A stretch of DNA of 21,835 nucleotides from Chara braunii. Taxonomy: Eukaryota; Streptophyta; Charophyceae; Charales; Characeae. The position numbers and the translations under genes were made by a program. Position 1 is the stretch's first letter; every line of letters begins with the position of its first letter. Shown here piece after piece: positions 8,772 to 17,684 of the stretch. The stretch is taken from positions 513,761-535,595 of the forward strand of contig BFEA01000164.1 of assembly GCA_003427395.1 (NCBI GenBank). The letters are read 5' to 3'. The notes beneath the pieces were generated by a model that worked only from the letters and a program-made list of their open reading frames with translations, had not been told where the DNA came from and made no database searches.

Positions 8772-10656
8772 TCATCCCAAACGTTCATGATATACAATAT
8801 TCTTCGTTAAAAAATTCTTATTAGGCAACGCAACACGAATATTGTTGGGATGATCAACACGTGACAAAATAACGTACCGTTGGCCATGCGCAAAAACCGG
8901 TTTGTGTAGCCAAACACCGACATCCAATATGGTTTGTCCTTGCGACTTGTTAATCGTTAAAGCAAAAGCAAGACGGACTGAAAATTGCCTCCTAAACCAT
9001 TTGAACCCAGTCGTCTTACTATCGCTGGTCAGATCAATCTGGGGGATCAGTATTGTTTTACCCGTGTGCATTATTGTCACTTCCAACAAATCATTATTAA
9101 CGATCTTCTTTATAATCAATCTTGTAATGTTGTAAAGTCCGTGCTTCGGTGACAAATTTCGTAAAAGCATCACAAACGCACAATTTTTTAAGCACAACTT
9201 GAAACGTGGAAGGCCAGATTCGTCGAGAGAGTTCAATAATTCCCGCTTAATACCAAACCTTGTATCATTCGAATTAGGGTAATAAACACCGAAAAGGTCA
9301 TGCACCTCCCTAGGAAAGTCGTTAAGAACACAGTTGTTAACAGAACCGGCATCGTCATTAGTAGGGCATAAAATTAATCGATGCAAGAAATACTCGGCAT
9401 CCCCAACATGGTTGGACACATCATCAAACGTCCATGACATCAACTCATCAATTGGTTTATCCGTACAAATCTCACGTGGCAATCTGACCGAAGCAGGTGC
9501 ATTAGGAACAACACGAGGATGGTCACCATTCCAAATGCGCACCACAAAGTGGGCATACATTCGTGTCATTTCATCATTCCCTAAGCTTAAGATTTGCATA
9601 TTTTCGGTCAGTTGATGAACCTCAAAAAGTTTCCACAAAGGAGATATTTTCATTGACGCATCAATTTGTTGCGCTCTCGATCCATGTTTGACAACGGGCA
9701 AAACCTGTCTAAAATTCTCTGCTAGAAGTAGAAAATTTCCACTAAACAGTTCGTCTTTGTTACAGCCGTCTCGAAGCGTAATGTCAAGAGCTTCCAAGTC
9801 AAACTTGTTATTCATCGGAGCTTTGTCCCAAACAATCAAGTCGGCACGGCGGATAAGCTCCGCAAGATCACTTTGTTTCGGAATCAAGAAAGGACGTGTG
9901 TTATCAGGTTTCAAAGGTGCGAGAAATCGTGAGTGAAACGTTCGATCTTACGTAAAAAAAATCGTCACTATACTACTGGACACGACGGTCAGTGCAATGG
10001 CAGAACGCGACATGATGCTCGTCGTTTTAATGCAAAAAAAAATTCCTATTTCAACTGGTGCATCGACAAAAACACCCAACGGTATTTTTTCTCGCACAAC
10101 CCGAACGACTTTCTCAACCAATACTCGTTGACGTAGACGAAGACGTCGAAAATTAGAATTATATTTGCATTGCATTTGAATCGGATCGTACGACTACTCG
10201 TCGTTTATAATCGAGGATACCGTTCTGTTCTCGTAATGTCTGGTTATGTTCGTGGTAATCGTTTCCCCGTAGGGTGTTGGATAATAAAGATAGAACGGAT
10301 ATTTTTCCAGACTCTTGCAAAATATGGTCAAGATGGAATAACACTAACGATTGCAAAATGTTCGGGGGAACAATTTCATTGTCTGCGCGATACTGAAAAT
10401 CGTCACACATCTTAATCCAATGTTATTCGAAGAAACGAACCGGATTGTTCACCGGACAAAACGCAAGAACCATAACAAATATTTTACAAACTTCTTCATG
10501 CATGTAATACGCAGTGGCTGTGTCTATGCATTGGTCGTATGCATCGTCTGTTTGCAAAAGGCCCAATCGAAGACACACAAATCGAAAAAAAATTGTATTC
10601 GACTCCGTCCATCGTACGCATTTTGACAAAAGAGTGCACCCCACGAGAATGCTCAT
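8772..10656 (-). pseudogene. Helitron Pif1-like helicase domain, inactivated
   Basis: The C-terminal 380 codons (8772-9914) are still open and read through helicase motifs: DLAELIRRADLIVWDKAPM (Walker B region), LLLAENFRQVLPVV (motif III), then FSVRLAFALTINKSQGQT and YVILSRV (motifs V/VI), ending TKNIVYHERLG, the usual Helitron helicase C-terminus. Its first codon is TTG inside the domain, not a start. The N-terminal part is found upstream through a TAA at 9948-9950, a phase change near 10165, a TAA at 10423-10425 and a frameshift in an A8/T8 run at 10585-10592. The Walker A loop reads VDAPVEIGIFFCIKT where the family has a G-x4-GKT loop, so the ATP-binding Lys is absent, and Walker B DE is DK. 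An active ATPase is not possible from this copy. Confidence 0.9.
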
Positions 10657-10681
10657 AATTTAGCAATACACGCAGATAAAA

Positions 10682-11803
10682 TTATTCCCCTTCCGTGATC
10701 CTCACGTGATAGAACCGAGATATCTTTACGAAGGGACCACTGTGAATGTCACGCTTTCTTCGGTTCCACTTCTTATGTTTGTTATCCCACACACGAGTAT
10801 TAACGATTTCTACGTAAAGAGGAAGCTTCTTTTTAGGAACACGTTCGTTCAAAGAGTTATGCTTTTTAGGAACACGTTCGTTCAAAGAGTTATGTTTCAT
10901 CCATATTGTCAATTTCGTTTTCGGGGGGCCATTTGAAACAAAGCCAAACTCAGTCTCAGGTTCGAATTACACTTTTTGCATGTTTTCGAGATACACGGAC
11001 AATCTTTCGACCGTGGGCCATTGTTCTGCAACGTCGAACTCAAATAGATGATAGCATGCTTCACATGCACCTACAACACGCATATCTTGATACAATTTGA
11101 CCTCGTCGATGGGCGCATTATTATCTTGCTCGCAAACCATAGCACGATCACACCCTTTGTACACGTACTTGCACGTCTTGATGTTAACACAATATTCAAC
11201 ATTCAAGTGACAATTAAACCTCACTAGCAAGTACGGGTTATACGGGATCACACGCCTGTTGTCGTAAACGATACCATTTTGAGCAATCGTAAAACCACCG
11301 TCACTTGGTTTCCTTCTCTTATACGAAGGGTACGTTTGTTCGACTTTGAATGTTGTTGTTGAAATGAAATATTTCGGAAACCCACTTATGCATTCTCCGT
11401 CCTCCGTACACGAAGCATCGCGTTTCTCCTCACCGCAAATCCCGTGCAACATGAATTTGGTTACCCTTTCTCTTAATTCCCTTTTTGGAGGAATCTCGAC
11501 ACATACCAAATTATTAACAGTATCCGCATCCCAAATTTTATCACACGGATGCAGGATAACCAATATATGTGTGTGTGGTGGACCTTTTTTTTAAAACTCC
11601 ACCTCATACAACATTCCACTCACCCAACCAAAGATCCGTTTGTTCTTTATCTCATCAATCAGGTGTGCAAGATAACTTTTGAACACTCGAGCAAGATAAT
11701 CTGGCCTATTGTTAGGACATAGACCTGGCAACATGGCTTGTTTGATCTCCGACCATTTAATGTTGCATGTCATAGTGATGAAAAAATCCGGTTTTCCGAA
11801 TCA
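10682..11803 (-). pseudogene. Helitron Rep (HUH endonuclease) domain, inactivated
   Basis: In one continuous minus-strand phase the sequence reads FGKPDFFITMTCNIKWSEIK, RPDYLARVFK, then GPPHTHI (the HUH metal-binding His pair, both His present), and later VNIKTCKYVYKGCDRA and ACYHLFEFDV. These are diagnostic Rep landmarks of Helitrons, whose Rep nicks DNA with two Tyr and a divalent metal. Stops interrupt it at 11801-11803, 11591-11593 (a TAA where the family has Gln before K-R-G), 10967-10969 and 10682-10684. The tyrosine motif is shortened: relatives have about KYLFKYVYKG, this copy goes straight to KYVYKG, so the first catalytic Tyr seems deleted. A perfect 33-bp duplication lies at 10829-10894. 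Confidence 0.88.
10829..10894. repeat. Perfect 33-bp tandem duplication inside Rep-helicase linker
   Basis: 10829-10861 and 10862-10894 are identical. The duplication adds exactly 11 codons on the minus strand, repeating KHNSLNERVPK, and keeps the frame. The absence of any mismatch makes it younger than most of the surrounding decay. Confidence 0.95.
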
Positions 11804-13086
11804 CCTCACAATTGCTATGCTGTCATGATATATTTCACTCATATATCAAGGTCCCCCAGTGAACGTTGACGGTAAAACCACTTTTGTCCCAACACCCTTA
11901 CCACATGGATTTTGTTGCACAACGTCGTGTAAATCATGATAATACTCCGAGAGCAATTTTTTTTTGTGGAATCTCACTCATTTTAAGCGGAGGGATTCAA
12001 CTTTAACGTACACTATGCAACAAAATTTGTGAAAAAGATGTGCTGCATAAAGGAGACAAGACCTTTGACCATCGCACTCGTGAAGGAGAGACGCATAGTA
12101 CTCCTTGGCACTTAGTCCTGACGGTCATCCATCTCCCGAGGCACGTCGGACAGACCAACTATCAATTCCCTCCGGAAAAAGTAAAACAAACCTTAAGCAG
12201 TCGTGCGGCCGAGAACATTTGGGAACCAAAACTGTTTGCCGCTCACCCGGAAGAGGAGCACATAAACGAATCTCGAGCTCACGAGGAAGGAGTTCATCGA
12301 CCATCAGAATACACACCTCATGTAAACCCATAGAATGGTTATAACGCCTTGCATGTTCCTCATCAGGCATGACATCCGGATTTATTACCAACTTTCTTTC
12401 GTTTACCGCTTCCGACGGAAGGTCAACAACCGTTATAAAGTCCTTCACGTATTTGTTATATTATTGTAGCAATTCGTGAAACATTTTCAATAGACGTTTC
12501 GTTTGATCAAGTTCGACATCGGATGTACGTACATGTAAGTTAAAACAATTTACCCTTTGATCAATCGCATCGTCCAATCATTGAGGATCGTGCAAGTATA
12601 GTTGCGCAAACGAAGGACGTTCCCCTTCCCCCACAGCCAATGCACAAACACGATGAAAAATTTGACCTTGAACCCTAAGTTGGTCATGGAAATCGTGAAC
12701 ATCATCGCTCGGCTGCTTCAACCGCTAGGATGCGAGGGATAAATTATTATTAATTATTCTCGCATTGTTTCGAAGGAATTGACCGTCGGAAGTTTAAACA
12801 TCCAAAGGGAAAAATCTCATGCTCCGGGGAGCCTTCGCAAGGTCATTCCCATAAGGGACAACGTTTTGTACCTTTTCGGCAACACATCTTTGTACCTTTT
12901 TCCATGATGCCACAATTTAGCACCACAATGTATACACGGATCTCGCCCGCCAATACCAAGCGGTTCAACAATGTTAGCATTCCCAAGAATCGCTACTGTG
13001 TTCTCAACAACCGCATACGTTGTTGTCACGGGTTCTAATGAGAGTGCATTCAAATCAGGAGCCAAAACATCATGCAAATCATTCAT
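11804..13086 (-). pseudogene. Helitron-like N domain with zinc finger, multiply interrupted
   Basis: The stretch starts (13086) with MNDLHDVLAPDLNALSL and CIHCGAKLWHH, the C-x2-C-x3-W zinc-finger signature that opens the conserved part of Helitron proteins. After a phase change near 12840 one frame continues without further shift to 10682. Landmarks are FLRNNARIINNNLSLAS, then RVQGQIFHRVCAL with PSFAQLYLHDPQ, then KRLLKMFHELLQ, CLRFVLLFPEGIDSW, LFHKFCCIVYVKVE and GTKVVLPSTFTGGP. Stops lie at 12794-12796, 12725-12727, 12578-12580, 12461-12463, 12125-12127, 11978-11980 and 11846-11848. The paired Cys normally found shortly after the first finger are not seen. Function in the family: DNA-binding and accessory part of the RepHel protein. 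Confidence 0.85.
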
Positions 13087-13108
13087 TTCTTTCTCACAAC
13101 TATTTGAC

Positions 13109-14568
13109 TCACATTATTGGCGATTGTTCATGGAATTTCGATTTCTCACGGATGGATTTTGCGATTGTCTCTCTCACGATGACAGACTGTGTCAGTGCCT
13201 CCCCCGATAAGATTGACTCCACGATTGTCTCGCAAGAGAAAATGCATTCCTCGATTGCGCAGAGGCGCTCGCTGTAATCCATCAAAGGATATTCACAACG
13301 AACAAACTTCGCCTTACAACCCGCACAAAATATTTTGAGCACGCACATATTTTTTCCTCATAAAATTCTTAACCTCAACTCTCAATGCACGCATACGTTT
13401 AAGATGAAAGTTTGGTCGTCTTGCCTGGCTTTTCCTTCATTTTGAAATCTTACGAACATGGTTCATTCACATTCATTCAATCGACTTATTTCGTTTCTCC
13501 ACTAGCCTCTACAATACTTTCAACAACTACTGCACTTCCATCATAGCTTGATGACACACGGGGAAGCATCGACGACAACGATCCAAGTTCCAAACGACGC
13601 ACGACTTTATTTGCACTCAGTCCTCGAATCAACAACATACGGTACTGTCTGTTGCGCCTTGAACAAATCGGTTTCCATAATAATAATATTCTCCGTCGAT
13701 TATGAGATTCAATAAACTTTCTAATTAATGTGTTCGGCGAATTCAGTTAGTTAGTGACAGCAAAAGATAGATGTGCATGAATATTTGTTAAAGTGGGAGA
13801 AAGGTTGCTCTCAACACGTTTTTGCTGGACCTCAGCAGTCAATGTTGACGATGAACAATTGTGCACATGTGTCGAGTGCAAGGAAAAATCATCGAGTAAA
13901 ATCGATCTTTTGACAATCGAAACGGAATCTGCATTTATTGCAACATCCGTAGGAATTTCAAGTAGACGTTCACTTTGCAAGATCATAGAAAGAATTTCGT
14001 TGTTTTGAAAAACACAGGGCTTCTGAAATCATTCATCGATGGAATAGCTTGTCCAAAAAATAGAGACCTATTACTATATTGTTCTTTGGGAGAACAATCA
14101 AGATCATATCACCTTGAGTTACCATCGGTTGTTTATCTCTCCTAGGAGCAATCCCCTCACCTGCAACACCCACCGCCTGTTGTAAAGACCTTCGGGTTCG
14201 ACGACTTTGAGAAAGTGGTTGTCCGCTTTTGTGGTGTTCATGTTATGATGATATCAGTGTCGCACTCGTAGAGTGACCTGTAGTAATATTCGAACCTATA
14301 CACAATCCCAATCCATGGTTGAATTAGGAAGAAGAGCGGTCTAACGAAGACAAACCGACTTGACTTGAAACAACGGAAGGACACCGAGTACACTCTGATA
14401 CTATCGGCAGGACAACAAAGGATCCTTAACAACCCTTTCACAATGGCGAAGGCGTTTGCGACGCTTCCACGGCACATGCAATGACCTATTCGCAGGTGAA
14501 GAGAAGGTTGGAACGGTGGATAAATTACTGTTGGTTGAATCGTCATGTTGACCTTGGTCATTTGTCAT
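13109..14568 (-). pseudogene. Variable N-terminal extension of the Helitron protein
   Basis: Coding-like minus-strand sequence begins at an ATG at 14566-14568 (MTNDQGQHDDSTNSNLS), the first Met after an in-frame TGA about 40 bases upstream. It passes through a basic stretch (VPWKRRKRLRHCERVVKD), HKSGQPLSQSRRTRRSLQQ, then ERLLEIPTDVAINADSVS and FCAGCKAKFVRCEYPLMDY near 13300. The segments lie in different phases with several stops, so the region has been frameshifted repeatedly. No domain is recognised. Helitron proteins often carry poorly conserved low-complexity N-termini, and the position just upstream of the zinc finger fits that. A perfect 8-bp inverted repeat (14078-14085 and 14091-14098) lies within it. 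I infer one original protein; separate small genes cannot be excluded. Confidence 0.55.
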
Positions 14569-14673
14569 ATTAACGGGCACATACGTACGTATTTGTACAT
14601 GCGCACCTCATGACGGATAGAAGGAATAAGATACATATAGACAATCGGAATGAAAAAAATCCACCCAAAACAT

Positions 14674-14683
14674 CCTTATATAG
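14674..14683 (-). promoter_or_regulatory. TATA box of the Helitron gene
   Basis: CTATATAAGG on the minus strand, a near-ideal TATA box, lies 106 bases upstream of the ATG at 14568. Transcription would be expected to start some 25-35 bases downstream, leaving a 5' leader of about 75 bases. Confidence 0.55.
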
Positions 14684-14818
14684 ATGTAATTATATGAAGA
14701 AGAGTAATATAGTGTAAAATAAAAAAAATAAAAAAACAGGAAAAACAAAGAAGACGTAGTGCAACACATAGAACACAGTGGAAATGAGAAACACAGAAGA
14801 TCAAAGAAAATAAGGAGT

Positions 14819-14921
14819 CAGTTCGTTTTTTTTTTTTTTTGTTTTTTTTTTTTTTTTTAGCACTTTTATCAGTTCGTTTTTTTTTTTTTTTGTTTTTTTT
14901 TTTTTTTTTAGCACTTTTATC
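14819..14921. repeat. Tandem duplication of 51 bp carrying two T tracts
   Basis: Unit: CAGTTCG, a long T tract broken by one G, then AGCACTTTTAT. Two copies with a 51-base period are essentially identical, including the broken T tract, so the duplication looks recent. Predicted Lys/Asn-rich peptides across it are artefacts. Confidence 0.92.
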
Positions 14922-14981
14922 CAAGTTAATCAATGCTAATTCATATCATAATTTCTTTGTCCGTGCAAATATAGATGTACA

Positions 14982-15285
14982 GGTTCACTTTCATCTTTGT
15001 GCAAACATTTGATCGGGACCGGAACTTCTTTGGACTCTTATTGAGGTTAATTAAGACGCCTCCTATTTTGTTGGTATGCCTCATTCGGTTCTTATGTTCG
15101 ATTTGTGATCCTATACGCCCCTTAGTATTTTCAGGGCCTTATGCGATAGAGTCATACGTACCTCGTTTGTCCACGTTTGCCTTTTGCCATTCTTTGGCAG
15201 GGCTCACTTTCCTGTTTGGATAAATTTGTCACTGGGATCAGAAGTTCTTTTGGCTCCAATCCACATTAATCGAGGCGGCTCCTAC
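14982..15285. repeat. Diverged 85-bp direct duplication
   Basis: 14982-15066 and 15201-15285 align without gaps with 57 of 85 identical bases. Both start GGYTCACTTT and end CTCCTAY. Separation is 219 bases start to start. An old local duplication, possibly of part of a larger repeat. Short open frames overlap it (14975-15223 and 15184-15384, plus) but have no recognised domain. Confidence 0.6.
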
Positions 15286-15590
15286 TTGCGGTCAGCCTTA
15301 GGTATCCTAAGTCAATCATCCGTCCACAAAAAAATTGAAGAAGGTAAAATGTCTTCGCTGACTTTTCCGAGCCCCGATCGCTAGGAAGTAGTCCGTAATA
15401 CTCATTCTCCTCGCCTGAGTACGAGGCCTAGATCTCAGAAGTAGGCGTTGACTCAACCATAACAACATTGCACAACCCCCATAAATGGGTCTAAGTGGCG
15501 TGCTGCACCTCTCCCCAGCCAGCCTTGAAGGTCGTGGATCCAAGAAGAGTCATTCCTAGTGATAGAGGTCGGACAAACCGTTGATGACCT
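15286..15590. other. Unassigned sequence
   Basis: About 300 bases of mixed composition between the old duplication and the CTAT array. A 75-codon minus-strand frame covers 15316-15543, but its Arg-rich peptide has no known domain. No tRNA, rRNA or snRNA landmark was seen. Confidence 0.4.
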
Positions 15591-15643
15591 CTATCTATCT
15601 ATCTATCTCTATCTACCTATCTATCTATCTATCTATCTATCTT

Positions 15644-15690
<47 letters not shown>
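15591..15690. repeat. (CTAT)n microsatellite
   Basis: About 100 bases of CTAT units with rare interruptions (CTCTAT, CTACC, CTTT). Repeated Tyr/Leu/Ser/Ile peptides predicted here come from the repeat. Confidence 0.95.
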
Positions 15691-15691
<1 letters not shown>

Positions 15692-15859
15692 CTCGTCTCT
15701 CCGCCATCGCTCCCTTTCCTCCATGCACCCTCCCAATGCATCTTCGTCATCTGCAGTCTTCATGTTGTCCGAGCAGCCTCCTTCTTTCTCCTTCGTCGCC
15801 CTGCGTTTCTTCTTGATCCTCCTCGCCATATCGAGTACTAGCCAACACTCTTCCTCGAC

Positions 15860-16206
15860 TTATGATGCAGGAAGGGCGCGGGTTTTTTCTCTGTCCCTCG
15901 CAGCCACCTCTTCCAGCGACCTTGGCTTCTCTTTCTCCTTTTGGAGGTACCTCTCCGCCTCCCTGTCCCGTTCCTTATCTTTCTCCTCTTCCAGTCGTTG
16001 TTTCTCCTCTTCCTCTATAGCTGCTTGAAGCTCCCATGCGTATGTAAGTTGCCATAGGTGCCTCCCACCTGTGCACATGCACAAAGTCGCTTCTAGATAA
16101 CAGCCTGTCGTCGGGCCATCGTATGCAGAAGGGGCTTATGGACCCTACCTGCGCACGACTCTTGTTGCTCCTCGAGCTCGCGACGTTGCCACGCACCATG
16201 TTGTTG
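15860..16206 (-). CDS. Coiled-coil protein fragment, possibly spliced
   Basis: The minus-strand frame 15860-16084 encodes a highly charged helix starting around ELQAAIEEEEKQRLEEEK and continuing Glu/Lys/Arg-rich to a stop, the pattern of a coiled coil or single alpha helix. An upstream frame encodes AWQRRELEEQQES of the same character. Between them a CAG|GTAGGG donor (intron from 16148) and a GTGCACAG acceptor (ending 16069) would remove 80 bases and join the two frames in phase. I infer one gene fragment with a short intron; the true start is not visible because a (CT)n tract lies upstream. Charged helices like this occur in many proteins, including gag-like proteins of plant retrotransposons, so no function is assigned. 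Confidence 0.35.
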
Positions 16207-16546
16207 TGGAGAGAGAGAGATAGATAGAGAGAAGGGGGGAGAGACAGAGAGAGAGGGAGAGAAATGGAATGTAGGATAGAGGGAGAGAGACAGAGCGATG
16301 GAGACACGAAGATAGGCTATGGAGCAACAGCGTAGAGAAGTTTCACTTAGCAACAGCGTAGACGAGTTGGAGTTTGACATGCTCCATTTTTGGCTTGGCC
16401 AACGTTTTATACAGTAGCAAACGTTGACCTGGCCCTGGCGTCGGGCTGTGAGTTGACCCGATCCTGGGCCCAGGCAGGTACCCATGTTGACGTGAGTGTG
16501 GACCTGGGTTTGTTCTCATGGTTTTTTTCGTTTTTTTTTTTGAAGT

Positions 16547-16632
16547 GTTCTCAGGTTTAGATGGGTTTATGCAAACCTGAGAACCGTTTTACATAGCACG
16601 GGCCCATGTAAACCTGTTCCCAGGTTTACATG
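16547..16632. repeat. Two adjacent perfect hairpins sharing a CAGGTTT arm
   Basis: GTTCTCAGGTTT (16547-16558) pairs with AAACCTGAGAAC (16573-16584). CATGTAAACCTG (16605-16616) pairs with CAGGTTTACATG (16621-16632) around a TTCC loop. The second right arm is also the beginning of the 160-bp tandem unit. Confidence 0.85.
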
Positions 16633-17017
16633 AGCCTGTGTCAGGACCTCAGCCAAGGGGTTAAAAAAAAAAAAAAAAAAAAAGGCAGACAAGCATCTAT
16701 TTGATGCACTGTCTACCTTTCTTTGTGTCCGGACCTTTGCAAAGACCTGGGTCCGTTCTCAGGTTTTTTTATTTTTTTTCCTGGTTTACATGGGTCTGTG
16801 CAAGGACCTCAGCCAAGGGGTTAAAAAAAAAAAAAAAAAAAAAAGGCAGACAAGCATCTATTTGATGCACTGTCTACCTTTCTTTGTGTCCGGACCTTTG
16901 CAAAGACCTGGGTCCGTTCTCAGGTTTTTTTTTTTTTTTTCCTGGTTTACATGGGTCTGTGCAAGAACCTCAGCCAAGAGGTTAAAAGAAAAAAAAAAAA
17001 GGCAGACAAGCATCTCT
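16621..17017 (+). repeat. 160-bp tandem repeat with poly-A and poly-T tracts, 2.5 copies
   Basis: Units start at 16621, 16781 and 16942 (periods 160 and 161). Order in the unit: SHGGTTTACATG, CTGTG..AGGACCTCAGCCAAGGGGTT, a 20-base A tract, GGCAGACAAGCATCTATTTG, ATGCACTGTCTACC, GGACCTTTGC, CCTGGGTCCGTTCTCAGG, then a T tract. The third unit is cut after GGCAGACAAGCATCT, where it switches into the CTGC/CAGA array. The first two copies are nearly identical. Confidence 0.9.
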
Positions 17018-17300
17018 GCCACATCAACAACTGCGAGACAGATAGAGAGTTTTTAGGAAGAGAGAGAGAGAGCGAGGGAGAGACAGACTGACTGACTGAC
17101 AAACAAAAAGTTTGCCTGCTTGTATGCCTGCCTCTCTGCGTGAGTGTCTGCCACATGAAGACTTGCCTGCCTTTCTGCCTGCGTGTCTGTCTGCCACGTC
17201 AACACATGCGAGACAGACAGACAGACAGGCAGACAGACAAACAAACATACAGACAGATAGACAGAGAAACAGACAGGCAGAGAGGCAGAGAGACTCAGGC
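17018..17300. repeat. CTGC/CTGT and CAGA/CAGG tetranucleotide array with switch motif
   Basis: The array changes from pyrimidine-type units (CTGCCTGTCTGC) to purine-type units (GACAGACAGGCAG) at the motif GCCACRTCAACA..GCGAGACA, present at 17018-17040 and 17193-17215, with a variant at 17150. The two halves are roughly inverted, so the region can fold back on itself. Confidence 0.8.
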
Positions 17301-17504
17301 CTAAGCTGCTGGTTGGGTCTAGGTATAGGCCCAAAGCCTTTTTCTTGCTTTTTTCTTTTCTTTTCTTAAATTCAAAGCCAAGGCCTGGACCTGTGCATAG
17401 GCGCAAACTGGGCCTGAATCCTGGGTGTTGGGTCCAGGTCATCGAGTGTGCCACGAAGAGAGAAAAGGTTAACAACAGTCATATTTTTCATCACCACTTC
17501 AGGG

Positions 17505-17684
17505 CACCCTTCACTACTTCGGGATGCAGCTTGCCCAAACAGGTGGTTTTCAGGGTCTTCGGAGCTTTCACCGCTTCAAGACCATTCATGATGAAAACCA
17601 TGAATGGTCTTGAAGTGGTGAAAGCTCCGAAGACCCTGAAAACCACATGTTTAGGCAGGTTGCATCCTCAAGTGGTGAAGGGTG
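17505..17684. repeat. Large palindrome: 86-bp arms, 8-bp loop
   Basis: Left arm 17505-17590, loop 17591-17598 (ATGAAAAC), right arm 17599-17684. Of 86 positions 78 are complementary, and the inner 48 have only one mismatch. As a plus-strand RNA, five of the eight mismatches become G:U pairs, leaving three true mismatches. No protein frame need be invoked, although open frames cross it on both arms. Confidence 0.92.

Larger units (their letters stand above)
8772..14683 (-). mobile_element. Degenerate autonomous-type Helitron (minus strand)
   Basis: A RepHel-type coding unit about 5.8 kb long runs from a TATA box at 14674-14683 to the helicase stop at 8772. In order it has an N-terminal extension, a C-x2-C zinc finger, the Helitron-like N domain, an HUH Rep domain and a Pif1-like helicase. 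This is the hallmark protein of rolling-circle Helitron transposons. The element is dead: many stops, at least four frameshifts and loss of catalytic residues. I could not fix the termini (5' TC, 3' CTRR with hairpin, A/T target). Downstream minus-strand genes to about 7031 may lie inside it. Coordinates given are the supported core only. Confidence 0.9.

Noticed and set aside
10950-10975. GGTTCGAATTAC as a tRNA T-loop
   Set aside because: No matching acceptor stem, D-arm or anticodon arm around it; it lies inside the Helitron coding frame.
10682-12832. Alternative genetic code (stop codons reassigned) to explain stops in the Helitron frame
   Set aside because: All three stops occur, at positions where the family has Arg, Trp and Gln, and frameshifts and lost catalytic residues occur in the same gene. 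The intact neighbouring frames show no in-frame stops. Pseudogene decay explains it better.
14700-15590. LTR or LTR retrotransposon
   Set aside because: No TG..CA-bounded long direct repeats, primer-binding site or polypurine tract; the only direct repeat is the 85-bp old duplication.
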